DNA of 64,000 nt, taken from the NCBI GenBank assembly GCA_013397865.1, contig VZTI01005302.1, positions 67,379 through 131,378 on the forward strand, read 5' to 3'. This stretch comes from Struthidea cinerea (Eukaryota > Chordata > Aves > Passeriformes > Corcoracidae). Each line of letters begins with the position of its first letter. Position 1 is the first letter of the stretch. Below are positions 11,961 to 26,134 of this stretch, one piece after another. The notes beneath the pieces are model-generated. The model was given only the letters and a program-made list of their open reading frames with translations. It was not told the DNA's origin and made no database searches. Made by a program: the position numbers and the translations under genes.

Positions 11961-13939
11961 AAGAAGGAAATAAGGCACTGCAGCTCAGTGTTAACAGCTG
12001 TTATTGGACACAATGGCCCTCCTCTGCTCGAATAGAAAGGGCAGTGAGTGACCTCAGTGTCTCCGCCTTGCCTGGCTAACTTAACCAGCAGAACAGGAGC
12101 TTAGATAGTCCACTTAAAGGGGAAAGAAAATGTAAAACTCCAGCCTCAGCACCAGCTCAGTTTCTCAGCCTGATGTGCCAACCATCACAGTATTCTTGGG
12201 TGAGGTACATTCAAGACGCATTCACCAATCTACAGACTGAATTCTTTGCCAAAGATTAGGAGTGACTCAAACCCAAATGAAAGGAAACAAAACCTACTTG
12301 TTTCTTACCTCGGATGGCACCACAAACTCTCATCTGAACCATTTCGCAGTTCAGAAAAACATGCTGAAAAAAGCCATTTAACAACTGAAATGTTTGTGGG
12401 TCCAGCTGGCGGGGGAAACGTTTTACAAATCTCTGATTTTCCATCCAGTGGCACCTGCTGCTTGTCAGCACATTCTGAGGGCCAGTGCATCAAGGAACCA
12501 TATGGCGTGGGGAAGGCACTGCTGGGATGGTTCCTCCTGCCCTCATGAAGGAGCTGGGCATCCACGAGAGCTTGGTCTTACTGAAGCTGTTGAACTCAAG
12601 AAAATGGGATGATTCTTTTAAAGCTGTGCAACATTTGCCCTAGCAGATGGTCGATAATCATCAATTTTCACATTAAGGAATGAATCCTGAGAATTTAACT
12701 AAATTAAGATATGACCAAATTGCTGTAGGGATTCCGTTCCCAGGCAGAGGATGGACTTCCAAATAAACAGAATGAGAAGTGGAGCCAGAGGCTGTGGCTG
12801 CATTTCAGAAAGAGCAGTCAAGAAACATGACTTGGGCCTAGTCCAGTGTCTTCCAGAGTCTGGGACTATCCACAAATGGACTTTCCTGAGCTGAGCAGGG
12901 AGAGGGAAAACACACAACACTTACAAACAGAAAATCTGAGCAAAGCCCATTTATATGCAGAATCCACAACTCCCTCCAGGGATTCATTAGAGAAGGAAAG
13001 GAAATTTGCTTCTGTTTGTTTGGAATGCAGATTTATTAATGGCTGTGAAAAAGTTGGCACTTGCCAGCATTTTCTCAGATAATTTCTTGCAGGCCAAGTC
13101 TAGTTTAAAGGGCAAAGAGCAGTTCACAGTTCAAAGTGAGAAAAGGATGAGCGAAGATTCAGGCTGGCTCTGATTTTATTTAAAAAAGGGACCATAGGCC
13201 ACTGCAAGACATTACCACCACTATTAAAGGGAGCTTTCATAATCTGCAATTTGTCTTCTAACCAAAATATGCTTAAACTGTGACTCTGGAGTGCAGTCTA
13301 ATTCCGGATGCGAGTTTCCAGAGATCCTGAATGGCTCTAAATTCTTCCAAGAGAGGAACATTTAAAGCCAATCCTCACTTTCCCACATCTTGAGGTTAGA
13401 TTTGATCCACAACTTGGGGTTCATGTCCCCCAGCCCCTTGGCACAACTGTGTCCTTCCTCTGCAATAGTTTTTATTGATTGTCATTACAGCTGCTTATTC
13501 CTAGGACAAGTGCAGGACTCTCAGCCTCTGATTTCTGGCACTTTCCCCATGTAACATGTGCTCTCCTCCTCTCACTGAAGAGCCTCGAGTCAGCTTGGTG
13601 CCTCAGCACCCCCTTGCATTTCCCATGAGGAGTTACCCCAAAAACTTTGAAACTTCCATTTTCCAATAAACCTGACTGTCTCTAGGACATCTGGACTGAT
13701 AATCAAAATAAGCATCCTGATTTTTCATTCTTTTGCTGGTAATATTAAAGATTTTCATGTAAATCCTCTCCACAAGTGTGAGAGCAGAAGTCCCAGGTGT
13801 TGTGCTCCATGTACAACATCAGCTCTGATGCTCACAGAAAGGAATGGACAAATAAATAACACCCAGCACCTAATCCACAGTTATTTTCCTCAAAGGAGAC
13901 CCAGGAGAAGATTTACTCAAAGTTTTTTGACCATTTGGA

Positions 13940-14130
13940 AAGCATAAATGAGCTCTTTAATAAGAAATGCTTTCTTTTCCATTGTCTCATCAGTATCAAA
14001 TGTCTCATTGTCATTAGATCAGCTTGACTAATGGGATCTTAAATTCTCATTAGGGACTCTAAATGTGACTTTCACACAATATAATTATAAAATAAATGCT
14101 AGCCAAAAAGACATGAAAGTGCATTTCATT
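13940..14130. other. CNE-like block with repeated ATTGTC boxes
   Basis: CATTGTCTCAT and CTCATTGTCATTAG occur within 45 bases (about 13980-14020), followed by TAATGGGAT and TCTCATTAGGG. ATTGT is the SOX-type core and ATTA the homeodomain core. The role is inferred from motif density only. Confidence 0.27.
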
Positions 14131-14599
14131 GGAGAGTGCAATTCTTTCCGAAATCATATTTTTCAGAAGGAAATGGTGTCCTAGCTACTCAGGCCCTCAA
14201 AAAAACCCCCCCCAAAAAAATCTGCATTTTTCTTACTGAACCAGAAGCTCTTTGCTGTTGTTATTTCTGTATTGGTTTAGCCCAGGTAGCTCAGCTGCAT
14301 CCTATTTAAAATTCCAAAGAACTTGGCTGGGCTTCTGTGGCACTGCAACCACTTGCCAGTGACAACCCTCAGCTGTTTCAAAACACTCATGGAGTTGTTG
14401 AGGTCTCCACATGTTCCAGGGCAGGAACCTTTTAGTGGTCCAAGAGAGAGCCAGCAAAGAGGGATGAACCTCACAGCCCTGAAACATCTGGGGATGGGTC
14501 TTTGTTCACAACAGGCCAGGAAACTTCTGCCAAAGGGCAATATTCCCTATTTCCAGGTGTGCATCTGATCTGTTTCTCTCTGGACCCACAGCTGCCTCC

Positions 14600-14860
14600 A
14601 TTACTGCTGTTACAGGACACTTTGCCAATAAATTAATATTGTGGAGCTTGGATGAATTATTCCACTTAGCAACGTGCGCAGAGTTAATGCTTCACTGGTT
14701 TTGACTTGCTGCTAATAAATAATTTTGTTCCTGATCAGAGGAGTTTCCAGCAATACAATTACCTGTGAGAAGCCAATAAAGGCCATCACTACAGTGCGAT
14801 AATGAATTTATAAATCAGAGTTTGCTTTGCCCTTGAGTCAGAGCAATTAGCATCACGCAA
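14600..14860. other. CNE-like block rich in TAAT and CCAATAAA words
   Basis: The stretch holds CCAATAAATTAATATTG near 14623, GCTAATAAATAATTTTG near 14711, CAATTACCTG near 14756 and GAGCAATTAGCATC near 14841. It is non-repetitive and dense in homeodomain-type cores. No cross-species evidence is available here. Confidence 0.28.
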
Positions 14861-17800
14861 CCCTCTCACAGAGCAGTGGTGTGAGACTTCTCAGAAGATG
14901 CTCATTGTTGCTGCAGTCAATAGCTTACTCTGGGGAGCCCATTGTGCACCACAAACAACAGTTCAGACAAACTCCAGCACAGCCAGGCTGAGTAAAAGAA
15001 GCCTCAGGTTAACCTGATTGCCTGACAGAAGCATCAATTTAAGACCCTCAAAGACTCAGGAGCAAGGACAGGATGGGAAGTGCTGTAGGGCAGAGCCGTG
15101 AGCAAGGACAGCCAGCAGGGGGGAACAACCCCAGTCCCAGCACTCACCTGCTGTCCCTGCACGCTCCAGGCTCCTCTTCCCACATCCATCTCAGTGAAAC
15201 TGGCCCAGGTGCCACCGTCACCTGCAGCTCTGAATGTGCCCGTACTTCACCGTTAGCACAAGAAGTGACAAGATAAGTTAGATCCAGGCATCCTAATTCA
15301 TGGGATCGTGGAGAGATCTGACAACATCCTCCTCCTTTGCTCATCAACAGCTGACAGTAAAGGCGCCCTAATCGACTCACATCCAATCTGCTTCCCATCA
15401 TTTCTTCCACAGTCTGTATTTCTTTTTATGTCACAAACGCAGGACCTTGTTGTGGGAAATTTATTGTGCTGCTACGCAGCCGATTTTCCAGGGCAAACTG
15501 AGGACAAACACACCACAGACACAGACCCTCTTAAACCATAGAGGAGTTACTGCACCAACAAAAAATACGGAACAACAGAAGATGTTATAGGTGTAGATAT
15601 ATTGCACCCTGCCTGAGGCCACAGAGACAGATCTGGGGATGGAGCTAAAGCGTGAGATAAACAAAGAAGGAAAAAGGTGCAATGAAATCAATTGCTCTAA
15701 GACATACAACTCCTCCTTATTTTTTCTTTGCTGATAAACCTCATTATGTTGTTTTGACACATTGTTTGGCAAGACCACCACCCTGAAAAACCAGGAAAAA
15801 CAGATTCCTTGTTCCAGATTTGATGTGAAAAAAGCCCCAAAAGTCAAATCCTTCCCATCACAACATGATCCAGAACACACCTCCACACATCCAGCACCAT
15901 TTCTCAGGCTCAGCATGACAAAAACAATTAATGTAATGGCTCCACTGAGGCTCACAAGCTTCACCCAGTTATTTTATGGTGAAAAAAGATTGCAGTGAAA
16001 ACATTTTACCTCTAAAGGTCAGCAGGGTGCACAAACAGGGATTTTCCCTGAAAGACCATGTTGTGGGGACACACAAGCTTGCTGGAGTCTGAACTACTCC
16101 AAGGTGAAAACTGTACAGTCCTGAAAATGAGTAAACTCCGGGAGATGAACAGAGGAAGAAAGAGAGAGAAGAAAATACAACTTCTGAGACTGGAGTGGAG
16201 GGTCATTGGAGCATTGAAGCTGTAATTAATGGTCTTTTCCTGGCAGAACTGCAGAGAGAAAAAAAACAGCTATAGCACAGCAGTGGCACAGTCATTTGCA
16301 AGTCTGCACTTCTGATTACCATACAATAGCCCGGAATAATTACAAAGTTCCCACATTTATTATAACCTTGGGATACACTCATCTTGCTGGGCTACTTCAA
16401 AGCACACTGCTCAAAGCACTCTTCTCTGTCAGCATTACCAGCAGGACTTAAAAGCTAATTTTATCTTTCAAGTTTGGCCTTCTTCTTCATGATTAGATAG
16501 GATTTTATGTCATGGTAAGAGGCAAAAGCTGTCCCCCAAAATTCTAGAAAAATCAGCACTGTTGGAGAGTTCATAACTGGTGATGACAAAGCCCAGCCCT
16601 GAGCGTGGGGGGGTTTCTCTTGAATGGACAACACACACATGGACATACTCAGCAGGCACCACATGGGGGAAAAACGTTCTCAGAATCATTTCCAGGCCTT
16701 TTATTGGACAAGTGGTGCCTGATTGAAGCTGATGCAGAATAGGACTCACCAACCTTTCAAGCCTCGGCATGGAATAGTCACCAAGAAATGTATTTATAAT
16801 GACACCCAGCAACTGCAATCTATGTCCAAAAGGGTCCTTATCTCCCTTGGAACTGGAAATGATAAAAATGAGTACTGTGGTAGCACAGTAATTGGCTCGG
16901 AGTTTGCTCTTATTGCTCTATTTTATTCTCCCTCATCTCACATCCAAATTATTGTAAACACTCATCAGGATGTCCCCAAAGGGTATCAGACCAAGTGACA
17001 CTCATAGTTCAAGTAGAAGTCACCTGTGCAAGAGTCCTAAGGCTGAAGGAATAAGGATAAACTGAAAAAGCAGATATGAATTAAATAAATTCTCCCCTCA
17101 GCTTGCATCAGCCTTATTCTACCCAAGACCAGCACACAGCATAGATGTGAAGATTTATTAAACCACCTCATGGTCTCTGCAGGTTAAGGAAATGTTTCTA
17201 CCAAATACAGAACCTCTAACAAGTTTCCAAAAGATTATCTTCTTTTAGTTTTGTTCTCATCCTTTCCAAGCAATAAGCACAACTCAGGGTTTATGAATAA
17301 TTAATGCATCTATCCCATCTGATCCTTTGGAGCAAAGCATTTCCTGAAATTTACCTGTCGAAAATCTTGCCCATCTGATATGTTTTCTAACATCAGACAG
17401 CAGAAAAAACAGAAATGTTCTGGCTGTGTTGCTTTGACTTTTGAAATAAGGCCATTAGCTAGTTTTCAAAGTGTCCATGGTTTTGGCTTCACGACAGCCT
17501 TTGTAAGGAGGGTTCTTTTGTGTCTCCATAGCACTAGTTCTTTTCCAACCTCTTCTAGTCAAAAGCAAAATAATCCAGCTTTCATCTGCTTTTTTGTGTT
17601 TTTGATTGCTGATAAATGTGGGCTACAACATTTAGAGATGATTTCACAGTCTGTGTTACAGAAACAGAGCACTCAGAGAAAGTCTATCAAATATGTTTAG
17701 GAAAAGCAAAAAAAAACCCCACAAACAAAAACTCTGAGCAACTTTTCCCACTGAGAAATATGGGGAACCATTTCCAACCTCTTGAAATAAAACTGAAATG

Positions 17801-18569
17801 TTCCCCTTTTAAGAAGGGATGCTTTCGAGCAAGAAACTTGTGAGAACTTCCCTATGACAGAGACAACAGGAACTCCATTTTTAGGGTGAGATTAACACAC
17901 CATGATCCTTGAATTATTTTAATTCTGATGGAGTCAGAGGAGAAGCAAGAAGAAAGGTACATTTTAAAAAAGCTACTGAGGTCACTTGAGGTTGGTCGTC
18001 AGTGGAATGATATTTGTTCACCAAGCATCCAAGAAAACTTCCAAAACTAATAAAGACAGGCCTGTGTAAGAACACTCACAGAATGAGGCTGTTTGTGCTC
18101 TCAAAACCAGCTTCGTTTCAGCTGGGCTTTTCAAGACAGCTGAAGGCATCTCAGAGCCTACATCCCACAGGGGCCAACCTTTATTAGCTTGTGCTCTCAG
18201 AAATAGCCTGTGTTTCTTACAACAACATGTACCCACTCTAGGCTCACGTGTTTCCAAGGGAAATTCAATCTTTTTGTCCCCATTCAGAAAGATTCTTGAA
18301 ATGCTGAGCAGAGAGATCAGTTCTGCTGTTTCAGAATAAAACCAAACACCAAACCAGGCTCTGTTTGGCCTGAGTGTGCATGGCAGGAGGACTTTGTGAT
18401 GTTCAGTGCTCCCAGGGCTGAAAGCAGATTCCTCTCTCTAATAAAGTCCAAGTTTAGCAAAAAGTGTATAAATATATATTCAGATACCAGGGGCTTTTTC
18501 CCCACACCACTTTTCACCCACACAAGAATCCCCACGTAAGCCATGTAATTGCTGCCCAAAATGGCAACA

Positions 18570-18745
18570 CACGCTCTGCAATTATCATTAGGGTTAATTA
18601 AAGTCTCTGAGCAGTAGGCAGCTTGAATTGCTGTTTACTCTCAAGTCTCTGAACATGCTGCAGGTAATTGAAAGAGAAGCATCAACCCAATATTGCTGAT
18701 TTTCTTATTTGCCAGGCTTTGATAATTTGATTTTGGTCATCACAT
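18570..18745. other. CNE-like block
   Basis: Contains ATTATCATTAGGGTTAATT near 18580, GGTAATTGAAAG near 18663 and GATAATTTGATTTTGG near 18721, with no repeat family recognised. Candidate regulatory DNA by composition only. Confidence 0.25.
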
Positions 18746-19697
18746 AGTTCTAAAAATAAAAAAATTCATTTTCTCTGAAGGCCTGGATCTCCCCTTCAGC
18801 ACACTCCACTAAGGTATTTTCACCTTTCTGGGGCCTTTGCTCTACTGAATCTTGGAAGTTCTAAGAGAATCAGGTCAAAAAGGAGATTATATACAAAAAA
18901 AATCTCACGTGTACAGGAGGGAAGAGTCTTTTCTGCATTTCAGACCACTGGCAGCAGTGCCTAGGCCAGGTGTAGGTGCCCCAGGACATCAGTCAGAATG
19001 GGAGGGAGGCACAGGATTTGAAAAGTCACATTGGATAATCAGCTGAAGGCAATCAATTTTTGCAAGACCTGAATATCCTCAGCATCCATTTGAGTCCAGA
19101 AGAAGAAGAAATGCTCAACAACTCTATCCATCAGGGCAAAATATTTATAAAATGGACACTTAGAGACGTAAGATTTGCCTAAAAGTAGAATCTCCATCCC
19201 ACAACAAGGACTGATGGCTCTGGTTTCTGATCTAGCCCTGAAACCAGCCCCACATCTCCACTCTGCTTCCCAGGCCACATTCTCAGGACTCTGCTCCATG
19301 AAAATTGGTGGCCTGGAGCACAGGGTGACCCAGGCTGGAGGAGGAAGACCCGAGTAATTTCGTTTCTGCTCAGCTGTCTCTGAATTAACCCCTCCTCTAA
19401 GTCATGCTGATAACTCCACACAGATGACACACTACCCAGATCAGACATTTCGTGCCTCCCTTTCTCAAAGGAACACTGTTCTCCTTCTTGTCTCTTGGGA
19501 AAGCAGCAGAAAGGTTATTGTTTTGCTACCAGCACTGGAAACCTGAGCAGGTTCTACAAAAACACCCAAGGTCAGCTGCCGGCAATGAACCTCTACTGGC
19601 TCATGTACATATGAAAATGCTTTGAAGGCTGCTGATGCCAACGTGCTACTGAGCATGGAGCTATTTTGGGGCTGAAAGGGGCCCTGCCAAATGAGAA

Positions 19698-20255
19698 TGA
19701 TGCCTTTTCCTGGTCTTAAAATCAAGAGTCAAACACGGTTAGAAGGGAAAAAGGGATTTTACCTTTGTATTTATTTTAAGGATCCTTAGGTGCACCACGT
19801 CCAGGTCGAGTGCACCTCCATGCACACGGCAATGCACCCCCCCCAAAAGATCTGGTATATCATTATAGGTCTTACTAATTAGCATATCTATCAAAGATTC
19901 CCCAATGAGAGGCTCGAGCGAGCCCCCCCCTCCCCAAGGAACCTTCCCCTGGTTGGTTCTTAGTTTACCAAATGTGTTCTGGAGAGGACCTTGGGGTCTG
20001 GGGCACACTGATCCCTAACTACAAAACCTCTAAAATGTTTCATCTCCTAGCTGAATAAACAAGTCCAAGAATGCAGGCAAAAAGCACTAAGAATACAGAA
20101 GTTGTAAAAAGGCATAACAGGGGTTTAAAAGGAAAGGCAAAAAAGTCATCATGGCATCAAGAACAGTGGTCACTTAAAAAACACAGACTCTGACTCCATC
20201 AAAACTCATCTCTTCCAGACATCCTTCCTGCCCTAACCTCTTCAAAATTCAAGCA
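19698..20255 (-). mobile_element. Probable ERV LTR, ERVL-like
   Basis: On the minus strand the block begins TGCTTGAATTTTGAAGAGG and ends GGCATCA. AATAAA lies at 19775-19770, about 72 bp before that end, followed by a U5-like segment. The pentamer GAGAA flanks both sides (19693-19697 and 20256-20260); a 5-bp duplication is usual for ERVL/class III elements. The R-U5 part resembles passerine ERVL-type LTR ends from memory. The 3' end is better supported than the 5' end, since no second copy is present. Confidence 0.5.
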
Positions 20256-20260
20256 GAGAA

Positions 20261-23200
20261 GTACACACAAAATTCACCCAGCTTTTTCAACTTGAGGTAG
20301 AAGGGGAAAAGCTCTGCCTTAACTCTGCCTCAGCCATTAAGAAAAATGCTCTCCATGTCTCTATTAATTTCCTCCTCAGCCACAAAGCTGATTTTCCAAC
20401 AACAATCTACAGGGAGTGACATCAGAAATAAATTGGTTTGTAAAAAGCACAGATAAACATTACCTGGACACAGGAAAGCACTCCTCTAGGAAGATCAAAC
20501 CCCAAATGCTGCTGAAAACAAAATGGGTTTTAATGGATGGCAGATCTTAGGTCAGCAATAGACAGAGGGATTAGTGGAAACCTGATTAGATCAAAGTCCC
20601 TGAACATGGCTTACATACCACCACATCTGGGCATGGTCACTGAAACCTGAAGGCTGAATTCTGTGTTAAGGGGAATCTTTCCTTTGTGTGTATGCCTTTA
20701 ATCAGAGGAAGAAAAAAAGCTGTTTGAAAAGTGCTTTGACAGGTGTGAGGAAGATAAGCTGGAAGCAGATCACAAAGACAACAGTGTTTGATAAAGAGAA
20801 GACTGGGGATTATCACCACAAATATGCATAAGCTCCATCCTGTATAGTAAAGCATGTCATTATTAATAACACTACTGATCCCTCTTAAAGCATTTTAAGC
20901 TTTCAAGTGCTATACAAATACTAATCACTAAGCAAAGGTGCCAAAGAATCCTTTCCATATCCTGCTGATTGCACAGACTGAAAGCACAATAAGTACGTGT
21001 GCAATGGCAAACACAGGCCCGAACAATCACCGTAGCTCATAATATTACAAAAGAGATTGTGCTCCAAAGGGAAAGATATCAGTGTGCATCCATTAGGAAA
21101 CTGCTCCTACCTGCTGCTGGGGGAGTGGGGAACAGCAGACTTGCTGCTGATGCTGCTGGGAGGGAGCTGGAGCACAGAGGGAAATGGAAACCTTCCATCT
21201 GCAACATCATCTATAGGAGATGAGGACAAAAAACTCCTCAAAGAAAGAAACCTGGGGGAACTGTGCAGCTGTACTGGAGAGCAAAAGGTAAAACCGGGAC
21301 AAAGATTCAAGAGCAAAAGTAATGCCATTAAACCAGCCAAGAAGGAAGGTGCTGGATCTTAGCAGCTTCACTTTATCAGAAAGGGGGGGGGAAATCAAAT
21401 AAGCAACTGGCAATCAGAAGGGCTGCTCAGGACCCGGGCTCACTCCTTGGCAATGGGAGTGAGGAACAAATGATATTAATTTTGGGTAATGATGGGAACC
21501 TGTTGCCAATTTTGGTGAATACTGGTTAGAAAGCTCACATGAATGAATCCTTTCTAGCCCTTGATCCTCAGGCTGCCCAGCAGCGCATTCTGCAGGAGCG
21601 CTCACACAGAATGCACAAAAAGCCAGAGTCTGTCACCGCACAGAGTCGTCCTTCCCACAGCAACACAGAGAATACCCGCAATTCCCACCACTCGAATATT
21701 AATCATTGCAGCTGCTGACCCTCCCAGGAAGGGCTGCAGGATCCCACCAGCCTGTTCAGGGGCACGATGTGGTTTTTGGTACGAGTGCTCTGCACCAAGG
21801 TGGGCTCTGTCCTAAGCACCCTTCTGCAACCAGTGCTAGTAAAAATGCTTCCTCATCTTAAACCCTCTCTCCTACTAAGTGGGTACCATAAACCTGAGCT
21901 TTCTGGCCTCAGCTTTTAGTCAAACAGGAACAGAAAACTCAATTATTGGCAAACTTGTCCATTTTTCTGATGCAGGAAGAACAGAGAGAGCCCCTGCTCT
22001 GATCCTAAACCAGAAGCTGCACGAGCTGCTGGAAAGGTGCAGAACAAACTCAAGTGCACTTTTCAGGCAAATCCCATTCAAATCCTTCCAGAAAAGGGCT
22101 GTGTTTTCTCCAAGGCAACAGGGAGGCAGACCTCAGCCCTGGATTAAATGAAATTATCTCATTAACATTTGTTTCCTTATCTCGTGTTTCATCAGTTAAT
22201 ACAGAAGATGCGACAGGTACCACAAAAAGACTCTTCCATGCAGAAAGGGGAAACACCACAAGCAGTGGAGAGGTCCCAACTTTTTTTCCTTCGAGCTCTG
22301 GCAAAGCATCTTGGCCTTCAGGGAGGAAAGATTAATGCTTTCTGCATTAAAAACAATAAGGCACAATTCATGATAAGGGATCGAGTTTTTCGTACCTGTT
22401 TAGTGATTCCCAGTGCTTTTTACTTGTAAATGCTCATGTGGTTGATTTAATTAGTTTGACTTGTAAGAACCTCCTGAGGTTAAGGGTCTTCAGTGTTTCC
22501 TATCTCAGGGACACCTAAATGAGTAAAGCATAATGAGATTTGTATCTATGGCTCCTTCTGAAAGTGTTGACCCTTTTCTGCCCCGTTTTGCTGAACAAAC
22601 TAAGCAGGATCTTGGTGAGAGGGAGAACAAAAGAACTGATGGATGACAGAGAAATAATTCTTTGGAGATGCTGAAGTCTTACCCTTTGTTATCCACCTGC
22701 TGCCAGCGATTCAGCCGAATCCCGTGAATGCACACAGTTAAAACACCAATATCTCCAAAATACCACATTTGAGTTTGAGTTGTCAAAAAATCCGGTTTCA
22801 TTTACTGAATCTCCAACTGACAAGTCCCTCATTCATGTTGGTGTTCGGATGTGAAAGATTTGCTCAGGGGTCTGAGTCCAACAGGCATGAATGTCACTGG
22901 GAATAGCCGTGGGATCACCCACAGGGTCTGATTATACTTCAGCTCCTTTTCCCACATCACACTGGAAATGGCCAGTGCATGGCAGGACCAGCTCGTGCTG
23001 TGCAGGAAAGTCAAAGCAAAGTATTCCTTGTTTTTCTGTTTTTTCTCCTTCGCCCCTAATTGCTCTTTCTGGTAATTCACTGCTTGTAGTTTTCATTCTT
23101 AAATCAGATAATATTTCCCAAATCCCTTCTCATCAGAGAGCTGCCACCTATACGTTGTGGAATGTCTTCCCTGGGATCACAGAAATCCTTTCCCCTTCCA

Positions 23201-26134
23201 AAAATGCTCAGCACTTCTTAGCAATACCACCAAATTCCTCCAGTGCCCTTGGATGTGTTTTGGATATTTAAAATTCAAGGGAACAGCTGTCAAGTGAGAT
23301 GATAATTGTGCTGTCAGCGTACTGAAGGAGAATTAGTGAAATTACCCTCCAAAGAATGTACGCTACATAATCTTGTAAGCAAAAAAAAAATAGGTTTCCT
23401 TATCACATAGAAAGGGAGAGGTCTGAAATAAGAAACACAACTCTGAAATCAATGCTATCTGAAAGATGAAGTGAACCTCATGCATTGCTGGACGCTGTGA
23501 TAAAAGAGACACACCGGAGAGGCCAGCTGAGGCCACCAGGGACCGTGGCAGCACAGGGGCACCATTGCCAGACTCCAGAGCATTTGAGAAAGACTCCAGG
23601 CAGCAACTGCACTATGGTGACCCTGCAAAGAGCTTGTGGCACTGGAAATCCCTACACGTTACATTAATGCTCCTTACTTCAGTATGACAATGCAGAGACA
23701 TCTAAAGAACCTCCACACCTACTAAGCTGAGAACTGGCTGCTGTTAGACTCTCATTCCCTTATTTTCTGTCACCAAGTGACTCGGTACAAAGTCATCCTG
23801 GCCCATAAGAGGTGATACCAAGCCAAGGAGAGACCACAACACAAAAGGAATTCAAGCCCCTCTGCTGCCATCAAAAGTTCCAGGGCTGAGCTCGCCAGCA
23901 AAATCTCAAAGGAGGATCCCACTTTTAGGAAAATCCCAAAGAGCTGTAGCAGAGATGAGCAAGGAATTCCTAAATTCCCACAAGGTGGATATGGCACTGA
24001 GCCAGGGTGGTTGAAATAAGATAAGGATCACAGCAACTCATTAAAAGACACACTGCTCAAATAGGCAAGCAAGACAGTCCAATCCACTTCAAATAAGCGA
24101 TTTACCTTCTGCAACTGGAAAAATCAATAGCAATTTTCACATTTTGGAGAAAACCCTAATCAGGCAGAAATGAGGAAAAGATGAAAATTGGGAAATGACT
24201 TGTGAAACAGCTGCATTTGTCCTGTGGATTTTCCAAGAGCATTTGTACAGAGCCGAATGCTCCCATTGCCTCCCCAGGATGGAAGACTCCCAGGCTTCAA
24301 GGCAGCTTTCACACTAAAATATTCCTCATTATTCCTCATAATGCAAAGACAGAGATCAAATCCTCCCTTTCAGTTATTAAACAATCGTTAATTGTGATTT
24401 CTGCTGCATTTGTATTGCTTCCACTCCCACTGAAACCACTGACCTGAAGAGAGGTTTTGCCTCTCCATCACAACTCCTCTGTAATGGGACAAGGTTTAAC
24501 CAGATGCTTTGCAAGCTCAAAGGTTTCCATGCTTTCCCAAGATCCACAAGGACTTGGGAACAAATATAAAAAGTTCTCATGCGTGCTAGACACACGGATT
24601 TGAAAGTGGTGAGAAACACCACTTTCCACGGATAGGCACAGACTGGCCTTTGGGATGAGGGCACACATGGGATATCAGAAACCAGAGCCAGGATGAGAAG
24701 CAGCAGAACTGGGCAGAATTTTTCATCCCAGTTAAAGCTAACTATAAACAAAACACACCCAAATCACTGCTAAAGTGAGAGGCAGCAGTCGTCTTCATTT
24801 TAGGGGGAAAAAAGGAATTCTTCATCTGAAAGATTTTGGCAGGTGACAGGCAATGTCAGAGCACACTTCAAAAAGCAGAGTCAGAACAAGGAGCCTTACA
24901 GAGTCCACACATCACTGTCCTTACTCAGACAAAATTTCCATCACATCCAGAGATTTTTGAACAGAATTAGATACCAGGCTTTAGCTCAATAAAAGAGCCT
25001 TCATTTCTCACAATGAATACAGAGTCACCTCCATTTTTTAGCAGAACTGCCTTCTGCGAGGAGGCTGGACTTGAATCTGCTCCATTTTTTGGTCCCCACA
25101 AAAATGCTTGCACTCGGTTGAAAAACCTGTGGTTTCTCCTTGTGTTTTTTTGGAAGAAGTCAATACTTTCTGCTGGAAAAAGGGTGAGGAAGGAGAAAAA
25201 AGATGAAAGAAACTATCACTTTCCAACCAGCAGCTCCTGGTTAGGTCAGGGTCTGCATTCAAGGGGCACAGGAAAAAAGAGGCAGACACCAGGAAATCAT
25301 CCCCAAAGACAGCTCTGCCCAAAAGCCTCTCCAGCTGCTCTCTGCTTCATTCTCCAACTCTCCTTTGGAGAGGGAACTCACTCCACCTCACCCCCCCCTG
25401 CACACAGTGTGATGCTACACCATGGACAACTGAGTTCTTACATCAGCTCAGTTGCCAGTATCTTCTGCTCCCTTATGATTTTTTCTTTCCAACAGGGCTT
25501 TTCACTCAGCAGAAATCTATTTCAAAGAGTTTCACAGTAATTCTTTGCACTTTCAGATTTTGAAGAATGGAAATTGTTTCACCTTCGCAAGACTGATCTC
25601 TTACCAAAAGCACCTTGCAGACAAAAGACAGAAAATAGACAGACAGATTAATAAAATACAAAGGACAAGGAAAAAGTGCCTGCTGGTGTAGCTTATCCTG
25701 AAATAAAAAATCCTTTAGAACTCAGCCAGGTTAATTATCTATTGTATTCATCAATGACTTTCCACTCATTCTTCCTGCAGAAGACAGCTATTGTAAAAAC
25801 CTGGGGTAAAAACCCCCACATTTTTAAGCTGCCCCTTTTATTGCCATTTCCATGGAATAAGAGAAAGGAGGACAGAGAGGTCAGGCATAGACCACAGGAA
25901 CGCTGTGGTAAAACAACTGCTCAAAGCCATCTCAGGAAGCCAAATAACCAAATGAAATGACAAATTCAGACAAATGGGAGCCCAGAAGATTTTTTGAAGT
26001 TCCTACACAAATTGAACGTTTCTAAACCCAAAAGGTCTTTTTCCACCTTTGGAGGAGCCTCACACACCCCCATCTCCATCAGACCCAGATGTTGGGGGAA
26101 AGGCTGCACAGCAGCATGGGGCATCATCCAGACC
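20261..26134. other. Single-copy noncoding DNA
   Basis: No gene or clear repeat is recognised. The longest open frame, 175 codons at 25013-25540 (+), has no domain and is of chance-compatible length. A G9 run lies near 21383-21391 and an A-run near 23382-23391. Confidence 0.5.

Larger units (their letters stand above)
10963..19697. other. Single-copy noncoding DNA, several CNE-like blocks
   Basis: This is the longest repeat-poor stretch in the window. No exon is recognised. The AT-rich, TAAT-dense blocks at 11780-11960, 13940-14130, 14600-14860 and 18570-18745 are listed separately. A 167-codon minus-strand frame at 15461-15964 is discussed as a weak finding and not called as a gene. Confidence 0.5.

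Noticed and set aside
24985..24995. AATAAA motifs outside repeats as gene 3' ends
   Set aside because: Many AATAAA hexamers occur by chance in AT-rich DNA; none follows a credible coding exon.
25013..25540. 175-codon frame, plus strand
   Set aside because: No domain, no codon pattern, and a length expected by chance across six frames of 64 kb.
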